DNA of 64,000 nt, taken from assembly GCF_020510705.1 (NCBI RefSeq), contig NZ_CP075184.1:1922001-1986000 (forward strand). The letters run 5' to 3'. Under the pieces are notes generated by a model. That model worked only from the letters and a program-made list of their open reading frames with translations. It had not been told where the DNA came from and searched no databases. The DNA comes from Acidovorax radicis (GTDB taxonomy: Bacteria; Pseudomonadota; Gammaproteobacteria; Burkholderiales; Burkholderiaceae_C). Positions 28,348-36,487 of the stretch are shown here, one piece after another (the first letter of the stretch is position 1; each line of letters opens with the position of its first letter). The position numbers and the translations under genes were made by a program.

Positions 28348-30573
28348 TCAACCGAGGTGCTGGCGCAAGAATGTTTCAAACTCGGTCGCTGGCAACGGCT
28401 TGCTGAAGTGATAGCCCTGCGCTTCATCACACCCCTGCTCGCGCAGGAACGCGAGTTGGGATGGTGTTTCCACGCCCTCCGCGGTGGTGCGAATGCCCAG
28501 CGTCTGCGCCATGCGAATGATGGCGCTCACGATGGCGCGGTCATTGCTGTCCTTGCCCAAATCACGCACGAACGATTGGTCAATCTTGAGCTTGAAGATC
28601 TGAAACCGCTTGAGCTGACTCAGCGAGGAATAGCCGGTACCAAAGTCGTCTATCGCCATGCGAACACCCCGCGCGTGCAGTTGGTCCATGGTGGCCACGG
28701 CCGTATGTGGGTCGTCAACGGCAACACCCTCAGTCAGTTCAAGTTCCAGCGAAACGGGCGGTAGATCAAGCGCTGCCAGTATTTGGCTGACCAGCTCCGG
28801 CAATCGGGGCTGGCGAAACTGAATGGCCGAGAGGTTCACCGCCATGGTGAGCCCTTTGAATTCCCCATCTCGCCAGGCCTTCAGTTGTGTCAGTGCCGTG
28901 CGCAGAACCCATTCTCCAATCTGCAGAATCTGCCCGCTGTCTTCGGCAATGGGAATGAATTCCGCCGGAGAGATGGCTCCCAACTGCGGGTGCTGCCATC
29001 GCAGCAGCACTTCAGCACTTTGCACCGTGTTGGTGGCAAGGTGCACCTGGGGTTGGTAGAGCAGGTGGAACTGATTGCGCTCCAGCGCGCGACGCAGTGC
29101 ATTCTCCAGTTGCAACGCACGCACCGATTCGGCTTGCATTTGGGGCGTGAAAAACCGAAAGGTGTTGCGGCCATCAAGTTTTGCGCGGTACATCGCGACG
29201 TCGGCAGACTGGGTCAGCGTTTCAAAGTCCGTGCCATCCTGTGGAAACAGTGCCACCCCCATGGATGGCGCCATGGTCAGCTCATGGTGATCGATCTGAT
29301 AGTGCTGGCGTGACGCCTCCTGCAGCTTGCCTGCCACCCGTGCAGCGCCATGTGCATTTGCTCCTGGCAAAAGCAAAATGAATTCGTCGCCGCCCAGTCG
29401 TGAGACGGTGTCCTTGTCGCGCACAACGGCGCGCAGTCGCCGCGCAATCTCTACGAGCAGTGCGTCACCGACGCTGTGGCCCAGCGAGTCATTCACATGT
29501 TTGAAATGATCCAGGTCCAGGAAAATCACTGCCAAAGGCGTGTTGTTTGTCTGGGCCAGTCGTATGGCCTCGTTCGCACGTTCCGCCAGCAGCGTGCGAT
29601 TGGGCAGGCCGGTGAGAGCGTCGTAATGGGCCAGCCAATAAATGCGCTCCTGATCTGCTCGGCGATCATGGATCTCTCGGTGCAGGTTGGCCACCGTTTC
29701 ACGCAATTCCTGGGTGCGGTCGTGCACCCGTTGCTCCAGCTCCTCATGGACGCGCGAGAGCGCAGCCTGCGCCTGCTTGCGGTCGGTGATGTTCAGCGTG
29801 ATCCATACCGAGCCCTGCGAGGGGTCCGTCGGGTTGATGGATTTGCTACGCACATCACAAATGACGGCGCTGCCATCCTTGTGGCGCAGTTCGACTTCAC
29901 CCTCGTAGGCATGGCCCATCGTCAGCGGTGGGTAGCAACGACGACCTGCTTCCTCCCAGGCTGCATCGCTGGCATACCAGCGGCGCGACGAGCAGCCCGT
30001 CAGTTCGCCGGGCACATAACCGAGCATTTGCTCAAAGTGGCTATTGCAGCGTGTTAACTGGCGGTCACGCAAAAAAGCGATGCCGACCATCGCGCAGTCA
30101 AACAGCAACTGCTTTTCATGCTCTGCAACGCTGAGCGCCGCGTGAGCACGCTTTTGCTCGTCAATGTCATCCACGGTCCAGATCGATCCTTCGGCGGTGT
30201 CGCGCGGATTGATAAGCCGCCCGGTCAGGTGGCCCCAGAACAGTGCGCCATCACGGCGGCACAAGAGGCGCTCAGTGCGAAAAGACTGTCCCTGGCGCAG
30301 CACTGGATACGCTATTCGGCCCAGCTCCCGAAATGCGCTGCGGCTGGGGTAGAAGGTCTCCGTATTGGTTCCGATCAATTGATCGGCATCGGGGTAGCCA
30401 AAGATTTCTGCGTATCGCTGGTTGCAGCGCACGACGCTGCGCTGCCGCAGAAAAACAATCCCCACGCCTGCGCTCTCTAGCAGGGTTTGCTGTTCACGCA
30501 GGGCGCGTTGAAGTGCGGATTCGGGTGAGGATCGCGGACGTTCCAAATCCGGAGCGCTAGACAGCGGGTACAT
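28348..30573 (-). CDS. PAS-PAS-GGDEF-EAL cyclic-di-GMP protein
   Basis: A 741-residue sensor that can in principle both make and break cyclic-di-GMP. Two PAS domains come first (LLESAGVGIVFLRQRSVVRCNQ near residue 35 and LLFDCAMVGIAFLRDRQLTRCN near residue 155), then a short coiled coil. The GGDEF domain follows (DALTGLPNRTLL through SRLGGDEFILLLPG), with an I-site RDKD five residues before GGDEF. The EAL domain has EVLLRWQHP, NLSAIQFRQP, DDFGTGYSSLSQLKRF, KIDQSFVRDL and AEGVETPSQL, so both catalytic sites look intact. No membrane helix. ATG at 30573 is preferred to an in-frame start 168 bases upstream. Confidence 0.92.
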   Translation of the reverse strand: MYPLSSAPDLERPRSSPESALQRALREQQTLLESAGVGIVFLRQRSVVRCNQRYAEIFGYPDADQLIGTNTETFYPSRSAFRELGRIAYPVLRQGQSFRTERLLCRRDGALFWGHLTGRLINPRDTAEGSIWTVDDIDEQKRAHAALSVAEHEKQLLFDCAMVGIAFLRDRQLTRCNSHFEQMLGYVPGELTGCSSRRWYASDAAWEEAGRRCYPPLTMGHAYEGEVELRHKDGSAVICDVRSKSINPTDPSQGSVWITLNITDRKQAQAALSRVHEELEQRVHDRTQELRETVANLHREIHDRRADQERIYWLAHYDALTGLPNRTLLAERANEAIRLAQTNNTPLAVIFLDLDHFKHVNDSLGHSVGDALLVEIARRLRAVVRDKDTVSRLGGDEFILLLPGANAHGAARVAGKLQEASRQHYQIDHHELTMAPSMGVALFPQDGTDFETLTQSADVAMYRAKLDGRNTFRFFTPQMQAESVRALQLENALRRALERNQFHLLYQPQVHLATNTVQSAEVLLRWQHPQLGAISPAEFIPIAEDSGQILQIGEWVLRTALTQLKAWRDGEFKGLTMAVNLSAIQFRQPRLPELVSQILAALDLPPVSLELELTEGVAVDDPHTAVATMDQLHARGVRMAIDDFGTGYSSLSQLKRFQIFKLKIDQSFVRDLGKDSNDRAIVSAIIRMAQTLGIRTTAEGVETPSQLAFLREQGCDEAQGYHFSKPLPATEFETFLRQHLG

Positions 30574-30956
30574 AGAGACCAGTGCGGCGTAATGGCCAGA
30601 CGGCCTCGGTGAGTTGTACCAAAGTGTAGCAGTGCGAAGAGGCTGACCAGCGTTGCGGCACGGGCGTCCACACCGTGGCCCCCTGCGGCCCACGCCGGTT
30701 TGCAGCGGCTGCCGGGCATGCGGGAAGGCGGACCCGCGCATCTCGCGTGTTCAGATTGGCCGTAGCGGCCTCTGTGGGCATTCGGTAGGCATCCTATCGA
30801 TCGGACGCTTGCTGGGCACGCGTGGCGTCATCTATTCGACATGTTTTCGACACGACGGCGTCATGCGCCGATTCAACACTCCTGTCAGCGAAATGAATTA
30901 CGTCCAGTGACTGGCACTCCAGCCGAACCCGACCTCACACCAGGAGAAGTTGCACC
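30574..30956 (+). promoter_or_regulatory. Divergent control region with a four-unit PhoB box
   Basis: This 383-bp gap has no supported gene. At 30824-30867 four 11-bp units stand head to tail: GGCGTCATCTA, TTCGACATGTT, TTCGACACGAC and GGCGTCATGCG, with the G(T/A)CA(T/C) core recurring exactly every 11 bases. That period and core define PhoB boxes (consensus CTGTCAT repeated every 11 bp). The array ends 89 bp before the acyltransferase start. AGGAGAAG just before 30957 is its ribosome-binding site. Confidence 0.72.
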
Positions 30957-31805
30957 ATGAATGAGCCGCGTAACTTGGCATTGCCATCCTCTGGCGATCA
31001 CCATTCCGAAGGCATCCTGGTACGCGCAGGCGTCGCTCAAGGTGCCGTCCAAGGCCCCGAGAGCATGGAGCAAGGACGAGGCGTGATTGAGGTCACCTGG
31101 GCTCGGCATCTGGACGAAGTGCGTGAAGCGCAGCGATTGAGGTTTGCGGTTTTTGTGAACGAGATGGGCGCTCGATTGACGACTCCCATACCCGGCCACG
31201 ATGCCGATCTTTTTGACGATTATTGTGAGCACCTGCTGGTGCGTGACGCGGAGAGCCGGCAAGTCATTGGTACTTACCGTGTGTTAACGCCGGCACAGGC
31301 CAAGCGGGTGGGCGGCACCTATAGCGACACCGAGTTTGATCTGACGCGACTGCGTTCCTTGCGTCCGCGCATGGTTGAGCTCGGGCGCAGTTGTGTGCAT
31401 CCGGATCATCGCCACGGTGGTGTGATCATGGCTTTGTGGAGTGCCCTGGGGGGCTTCATGGTGCGCAATCAGCTTGACACCATGATTGGCTGCGCCAGCA
31501 TCCCCATGCTGTGCAACGGCATTGTCAGTGGAGACACCGCTGCCAGCATCTGGCAACAGGTGCGCAAGACACACCTTGCGCCTATTGAATACCACGTGCT
31601 TCCACGGCTGCCATTACCGGTGGAGCAACTCGATGGTTCCATGACCGTGGAGCCTCCGGCTTTGATCAAGGGCTACTTGCGTCTGGGCGCTCGGGTGCTG
31701 GGCGCACCGGCGTGGGACCCGGATTTCAACACGGCAGATTTGCCCATGCTCATGCGGCTTGCAGACTTGCATCCTCGGTATCGCAAGCATTTCCTGGGGG
31801 CCTGA
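30957..31805 (+). CDS. OlsB-like N-acyltransferase (GNAT fold)
   Basis: A 282-residue protein resembling OlsB, which joins a 3-hydroxy fatty acid from ACP to ornithine and gives lyso-ornithine lipid, a phosphorus-free membrane lipid precursor. Visible blocks are VREAQRLRFAVFVNEMGA near residue 52, ADLFDDYCEHLLVRD, GTYRVLTPAQAKRVGG, ELGRSCVHPDHRHGGVIMAL and TMIGCASIPM, which recur in hemolysin-type acyltransferases and OlsB. The O-acyltransferase OlsA needed to finish ornithine lipid is not in the window. It is first of three overlapping genes downstream of a PhoB box. A different amine acceptor is possible. Confidence 0.72.
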   Translation: MNEPRNLALPSSGDHHSEGILVRAGVAQGAVQGPESMEQGRGVIEVTWARHLDEVREAQRLRFAVFVNEMGARLTTPIPGHDADLFDDYCEHLLVRDAESRQVIGTYRVLTPAQAKRVGGTYSDTEFDLTRLRSLRPRMVELGRSCVHPDHRHGGVIMALWSALGGFMVRNQLDTMIGCASIPMLCNGIVSGDTAASIWQQVRKTHLAPIEYHVLPRLPLPVEQLDGSMTVEPPALIKGYLRLGARVLGAPAWDPDFNTADLPMLMRLADLHPRYRKHFLGA

Positions 31806-32680
31806 TGCGCACCGCCTTCGATGCGTTTAGCCCCTGGATGTCCGAGGCGATGCGCGCCGAGGGTTCCGGGGACGCTGTGGCGCAAGCGCAGGCTGTGGCC
31901 CTGCCGCGCTACCGCGCGGTTTTTGTTTCGGATCTGCACCTGGGCACCCCGGGGTGCCAGGCCGCCGCCTTGCTGGATTTTCTCAAGCACCATCCCAGCG
32001 AGCATCTGTACCTGGTGGGCGACATCGTCGATGGCTGGCAACTGCGCCGCAAGTGGTTTTGGCCGCAGGCACACAACGATGTGGTGCAAAAACTGTTGCG
32101 CAGTGCGCGCAAGGGCTGCCGTGTGGTGTTTGTGCCGGGCAACCACGACGAGTTTGCCCGCGCCTTCATCGGGCATTCCTTTGGCGGCATCGAGGTGGTG
32201 GCGGATGCGGTGCATACCACGGCCGATGGCCGCAGCCTCTGGGTCACGCATGGGGACCATTTTGATGGTGTCATTCAATGCGCCAAATGGCTCGCGTACC
32301 TGGGCGACAACCTGTATGAGTTCACGCTCAGGCTCAACCGCCACCTCAATACCCTGCGCGCCCGGATGGGCATGCCGTACTGGTCTCTATCTGCCTACCT
32401 CAAGGGTAAGGTGAAGAAAGCGCTGAACTATGTCACCGATTTCGAGGTAGCCGTGGCCGCCGAGGCGCGCCGCCGTGGCCACGACGGGGTGGTCTGCGGC
32501 CATATCCACCGTGCCGAAATGCGGCTGATCGACGGCATCCTGTATTGCAACGACGGCGACTGGGTGGAGAGCCACGCCGCGCTGGTAGAGCACCTGGATG
32601 GCCGCCTGGAGCTGATCCGCTGGCCCTTCATGGCCCCCACGCACGCCACCCTCCCCACAGCGGACGTCACCACCGTATGA
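31805..32680 (+). CDS. PlcP/LpxH-like metallophosphoesterase
   Basis: A 291-residue calcineurin-type phosphoesterase with all metal motifs: FVSDLHLGTPGCQ near residue 40, LVGDIVDGWQLRRKWFW, VPGNHDEFARAF, VTHGDHFDGV and VCGHIHRAEMR. Annotation pipelines would name it UDP-2,3-diacylglucosamine diphosphatase. Classical LpxH has GNRD where this has GNHD, and no lipid A gene is adjacent. Its position between an OlsB-like gene and a lipid-type glycosyltransferase instead suggests the PlcP subgroup, which removes phospholipid head groups to release diacylglycerol in phosphate starvation. Its start overlaps the upstream stop by 1 bp and its stop overlaps the next start by 4 bp. Confidence 0.75.
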   Translation: MRTAFDAFSPWMSEAMRAEGSGDAVAQAQAVALPRYRAVFVSDLHLGTPGCQAAALLDFLKHHPSEHLYLVGDIVDGWQLRRKWFWPQAHNDVVQKLLRSARKGCRVVFVPGNHDEFARAFIGHSFGGIEVVADAVHTTADGRSLWVTHGDHFDGVIQCAKWLAYLGDNLYEFTLRLNRHLNTLRARMGMPYWSLSAYLKGKVKKALNYVTDFEVAVAAEARRRGHDGVVCGHIHRAEMRLIDGILYCNDGDWVESHAALVEHLDGRLELIRWPFMAPTHATLPTADVTTV

Positions 32681-33768
32681 AAATTGCTTTGCTCACAGAC
32701 GCCTGGCTGCCCCAGGTGAATGGTGTGGTCACCACCTTGCGGGAGCTGGTTCAGCAACTGGAGGCGGCCGGGCACGAGGTGCAGGTGCTGCACCCGGGGC
32801 AGTTTGTAACCCGTCCGTGCCCGGGCTATACCGGCATTGACCTGGCCGTGCGCCCGGGCAAGGGGGTTGCAAAGATGCTCGATGCCTTGCAGCCCGATGC
32901 CATTCATCTCGCGACCGAGGGGCCTATCGGCTGGGCGGGGCGCCGGTATTGCCTGCGCCATGGGTTGGCGTTCACGACCGCGTTTCATACCCGCTTTCCG
33001 GAAATCCTCCATGCCGCTTTGCGGATTCCGCTGGGCTGGGGCTATGCGCTGTTCCGGCATTTTCATCGGCCGTCGTCGGGCGTCCTGGTGCCTACGCAGG
33101 GCGTGTTGCAGATGCTGGAGCGGCGGGGCTTTCGCCATCTGCGCCCGTGGACGCATGGCGTTGATACCCAGGCTTTCTCGTTCCACGGTGAGGTGGCGAA
33201 AAGCACCCATATCGGTGCCTTGGCCCATCCGGTGGCCTTGTATGTCGGGCGTGTCTCTTATGAAAAGAACATAGAGGCCTTTTTGCAGCTGGATATGCCC
33301 GGCACCAAGGTGGTTTGTGGCGTGGGGCCGCTGGGGGCGCGGCTTCAATCCAAGTACCCGCAGGTGCGTTGGCTCGGAATTCTGGACCGCGCCGCCCTGG
33401 CTAAGGTGTATGCGGCGGCCGACGTCTTCGTGTTCCCCAGCCGCTCAGAAACCTTCGGCCTCGTGATGCTAGAGGCCATGGCATGCGGGACGCCGGTGGC
33501 GGCATTCCCGGTTGACGGCCCCACCGAGGTATTGGGCGCCCATGAGGGGCAAGCAGCCAGGGGAGGGGTGTTGCATGACAATTTGCTCACGGCCTGCCAG
33601 CAGGCTTTGGCCGTTCCCCGGCACGAAGCGCGAGCCCGTGCATTGGACTTCACCTGGGCTCAGGCGGCGCAGGTGTTTCAGCAGCACCTGGTTCCGGCCC
33701 GCTCCGAGGGGCATGGCGGTTGGCGTATTGGTCATAAAAATGTCACATCACTGTCATTGGATAGTTGA
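32677..33768 (+). CDS. GT4 family glycosyltransferase (Agt-like, possible glycolipid synthase)
   Basis: A 363-residue GT-B enzyme. The N-terminal half begins MKIALLTDAWLPQVNGVVTT. The C-terminal half has VALYVGRVSYEKNIEAFLQL and the donor-binding block FVFPSRSETFGLVMLEAMACG with the conserved E-x7-E spacing. It resembles mannosyl- or diacylglycerol-glycosyltransferases of family 4. Pairing with a PlcP-like gene is known in bacteria that replace phospholipids with glycolipids when phosphate is short; here the acceptor would be diacylglycerol (inference). The 3' end overlaps a PhoB-box-like array serving ppk1. Confidence 0.75.
   Translation: MKIALLTDAWLPQVNGVVTTLRELVQQLEAAGHEVQVLHPGQFVTRPCPGYTGIDLAVRPGKGVAKMLDALQPDAIHLATEGPIGWAGRRYCLRHGLAFTTAFHTRFPEILHAALRIPLGWGYALFRHFHRPSSGVLVPTQGVLQMLERRGFRHLRPWTHGVDTQAFSFHGEVAKSTHIGALAHPVALYVGRVSYEKNIEAFLQLDMPGTKVVCGVGPLGARLQSKYPQVRWLGILDRAALAKVYAAADVFVFPSRSETFGLVMLEAMACGTPVAAFPVDGPTEVLGAHEGQAARGGVLHDNLLTACQQALAVPRHEARARALDFTWAQAAQVFQQHLVPARSEGHGGWRIGHKNVTSLSLDS
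33728..33760 (+). promoter_or_regulatory. Three-unit PhoB box upstream of ppk1
   Basis: Three contiguous 11-bp units, TTGGTCATAAA, AATGTCACATC and ACTGTCATTGG, lie in the last codons of the preceding gene. The third contains the full CTGTCAT consensus. They end 47 bp before the ppk1 start, so ppk1 probably has its own phosphate-regulated promoter. Confidence 0.75.
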
Positions 33769-33807
33769 ATACTCGGGAGACCCTGAATTTGCTGCGTTTG
33801 CGCACCC

Positions 33808-35979
33808 ATGTTGCCTTTGTCTTCCACTGATTCGCCGCTACTGCCGCAGCCACACGCCGCCGACCAAAACCCTGCCCCGACTGCACGCAGTGGCGGGGCT
33901 CAGGCCGTCGCGGTGTCGGGCGCGTCGCACCAGATGTTTCTGGACCGCGACCACAGCATCCTGGCCTTCAACGAGCGGGTGTTTGATTGGGCGGTGCGCA
34001 CGGATGTGCCTTTGCTGGAGCGTTTGCGCTATCTGTGCATCGTGTCGTCCAATCTGGACGAATTCTTTGAAGTGCGCGCGGAGCCGCACATCACCGCCGC
34101 CAAGAATGGCGAAACCAAAGGGCTTTACACCACGGCCTCCTTCGATGCCTTGTCGCTCAAGGCGCATCGCCTGGTGGAGCGGCAATATGCGCTGTACAAC
34201 GATGCCTTGGTGCCGGCATTTGCCGAGCACGGTATCCGCATCCTGGGCCACGGCGACCGAACGCCTGAGCAAAAGCGCTGGGTACACGCGTATTTCTCCC
34301 GCGAGGTTCGCCCGCTGTTGATCCCAGTGGGGTTGGACCCCGCGCATCCCTTCCCGCAGGTGGCCAACAAGTCGCTGAATTTCATCGTGCGTCTCAAAGG
34401 CCGTGATGCCTTTGGCCGCGAGAACGAAATTGCCATCGTGAAAGTGCCGCGCGCTTTGCCCCGCCTGATCCGCATACCCGCCAAGGTGGCACACACAGGG
34501 GCCGTGTTCGTCAGTCTGTCGAGCATTGTTCGGGCCCATCTGGACGAGCTCTTCCCGGGCCGGGAGGTGACGGAGTTCTCTCAGTTCCGGGCCACGCGCC
34601 ATTCGGATCTGGCGCTGGACGAAGAAGACGTGCGCAGTCTGCGCACTGCGTTGCGCCAGGGCTTGCAGCATCGCCACTACGGTCAGGCCGTGCGGCTGGA
34701 GGTTTCGGCGGGCTGCTCGCAATTCCTGTCGGACTTCTTGCTGAAACAATTTGAACTGCCTGCGGCGGCTCTGTACCGGGTGCAGGGCCCTGTGAACCTG
34801 GTGCGCCTGACGCAATTAGTGGATCTGGTGGGTGATCCGCGCCTGCTGTTCCCCCCATGGCGCTCTGCGTGGCCCCGCCAGTTGCAGCCCAGCCTCCCGA
34901 TCATGGAGCAACTGCGCCAGCGGGACGTGCTGATTCACCAGCCGTTTGAGAGTTTCAGCGGCGTGCTGGCGTTTCTGCGCGAGGCGGTCAATGACCCGCA
35001 GGTGCTGGTCATCAAGCAGACCATTTACCGCACGGAGTCCGACTCCGAACTCATGGATCTCCTGTCCGAAGCCGTGCGTCGCGGTAAGGAAGTCATGGCG
35101 GTCGTGGAGCTCAAGGCGCGCTTCGATGAGGAGGCCAACATCAACTGGGCCGAGGCGCTGGAGTCGATTGGCGCGCAGGTGGTCTATGGCGTGGTGGGGC
35201 TCAAGACACACGCCAAGATGCTGCTGGTCACGCGCAGGGAAGGACGGCGGCTGCGGCGTTACGGGCACTTGTCCACGGGCAACTACAACGCGCGCACGGC
35301 GCGGCTGTACACCGACCTGAGCTATCTCACGGCCGACGAGGACACGATGGCGGAGATGGATGGCGTGTTCAACCATCTGGCCAGCCAGAACCGGCCGCCG
35401 CGGTTGCGCAAGCTGATGCTGGCGCCTTTCCATCTGCACCAGCGCATGCAGGAGAAGATTGAGCAGGTCGGGCTGGCCGCAAGCCGGGGCGAGGACGCCC
35501 GCATCGTCGCCAAGATGAACGCCCTGACCGATGAAGCCTTGATGCGTGCGCTGATCCTGGCGGGCCAGCGGGGTGCCCGCATTGATCTCATCGTGCGCGG
35601 CGCCTGCATGCTGGCCGCCCAGGTGCCCGGGGTCACGGACAACATCCGTGTGCGCTCGGTGATCGGCCGCTTCCTGGAGCACACACGCGTGTTCTATTTC
35701 CGCGCGGGCGAGGAAGAGGATTTGTATCTCTCCAGTGCCGACTGGATGAACCGGAACATGATGCGCCGCGTGGAACTGGCCTGGCCCGTCACGGCCCCCG
35801 CGTTGCGCCAGCAGATCGTGGATGAATGCCTGGTGGCTTATCTGCACGATGATCGCGATGCTTGGACGCTGAATGCCGAGGGTGGGTACGACCGCGCCCC
35901 CCACCCCACGGATGGGCGGGGTGCACAGGACGCGCTGATGGTTCGCTATGGGCCTGCTCTGGAGCTGGGAGGGTCATGA
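33808..35979 (+). CDS. ppk1: Polyphosphate kinase 1
   Basis: PPK1 reversibly moves the gamma phosphate of ATP to polyphosphate. The 723-residue protein has the N-domain block FLDRDHSILAFNERVFDWA near residue 45, SSNLDEFFEVR, the catalytic domain ESFSGVLAFLREAVNDPQ and VIKQTIYRTESDSELM. YGVVGLKTHAKMLLVTRREG carries the His that is autophosphorylated, and YGHLSTGNYNARTARLYTDL follows. An ATG pair fused to its stop starts sixA. It is likely PhoB-controlled from the box at 33728. Confidence 0.96.
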   Translation: MLPLSSTDSPLLPQPHAADQNPAPTARSGGAQAVAVSGASHQMFLDRDHSILAFNERVFDWAVRTDVPLLERLRYLCIVSSNLDEFFEVRAEPHITAAKNGETKGLYTTASFDALSLKAHRLVERQYALYNDALVPAFAEHGIRILGHGDRTPEQKRWVHAYFSREVRPLLIPVGLDPAHPFPQVANKSLNFIVRLKGRDAFGRENEIAIVKVPRALPRLIRIPAKVAHTGAVFVSLSSIVRAHLDELFPGREVTEFSQFRATRHSDLALDEEDVRSLRTALRQGLQHRHYGQAVRLEVSAGCSQFLSDFLLKQFELPAAALYRVQGPVNLVRLTQLVDLVGDPRLLFPPWRSAWPRQLQPSLPIMEQLRQRDVLIHQPFESFSGVLAFLREAVNDPQVLVIKQTIYRTESDSELMDLLSEAVRRGKEVMAVVELKARFDEEANINWAEALESIGAQVVYGVVGLKTHAKMLLVTRREGRRLRRYGHLSTGNYNARTARLYTDLSYLTADEDTMAEMDGVFNHLASQNRPPRLRKLMLAPFHLHQRMQEKIEQVGLAASRGEDARIVAKMNALTDEALMRALILAGQRGARIDLIVRGACMLAAQVPGVTDNIRVRSVIGRFLEHTRVFYFRAGEEEDLYLSSADWMNRNMMRRVELAWPVTAPALRQQIVDECLVAYLHDDRDAWTLNAEGGYDRAPHPTDGRGAQDALMVRYGPALELGGS

Positions 35980-36440
35980 TGGATCTCATCCTGTGGCGCC
36001 ACGCAGAAGCGGAGGAGGCGGGCGAGGGCTGCGATGACCTGGCCAGGGCGCTGACAGACCGTGGCCAAAAACAGGCGGCCCGCATGGCGGCCTGGTTGGA
36101 TCGCCAGTTGCCACAAGGGCTGCGTGTGCTGGCCAGTCCGTCGCGGCGGACTGAGCAGACCGCCAGAGCGCTGGGGCGCAGGTTCAAGATGCGGGCCGAG
36201 CTTTTGCCCGGGGGCACGCCGCAGGATCTGCTGGAATTGGCGCAGTGGCCCCATGGCAAGGGGACGGTGCTGGTGGTGGGGCATCAGCCGGTTCTGGGGC
36301 AGACCATTGCCCAGTTACTGGGGCTGCGGGCCGCTGACTGCGCGGTGCGCAAGGGGGCTGTGTGGTGGTTGCGCCAGCGGCACCGTCTGGACGAGAGTCA
36401 GACGGTGCTGATTACGGTACAGTCCCCCGATCTTTTATAG
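35976..36440 (+). CDS. sixA: Phosphohistidine phosphatase SixA
   Basis: SixA is a small histidine phosphatase; in E. coli it dephosphorylates histidine phosphotransfer domains such as those of ArcB or PtsN. The 154-residue protein has LILWRHAEAEE, the RHG-type nucleophile loop with Arg8 and His9, then LASPSRRTEQTARALG and LVVGHQPVLGQTIA with the second conserved His. Two ATGs (35976 and 35979) are fused to the ppk1 stop, so it is cotranscribed and coupled with polyphosphate kinase. Confidence 0.9.
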   Translation: MMDLILWRHAEAEEAGEGCDDLARALTDRGQKQAARMAAWLDRQLPQGLRVLASPSRRTEQTARALGRRFKMRAELLPGGTPQDLLELAQWPHGKGTVLVVGHQPVLGQTIAQLLGLRAADCAVRKGAVWWLRQRHRLDESQTVLITVQSPDLL

Positions 36441-36487
36441 ACGGGCCCCGTCCACCGCGCATCAAAGGTGGCGCAGCGGCCTGCAAA

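Noticed and set aside
31805..32680. Calling the phosphoesterase LpxH of lipid A synthesis
   Set aside because: GNHD in place of GNRD, PhoB-box context and lipid-enzyme neighbours favour PlcP; lipid A genes are at 10.9-14.3 kb without lpxH. The point remains open.
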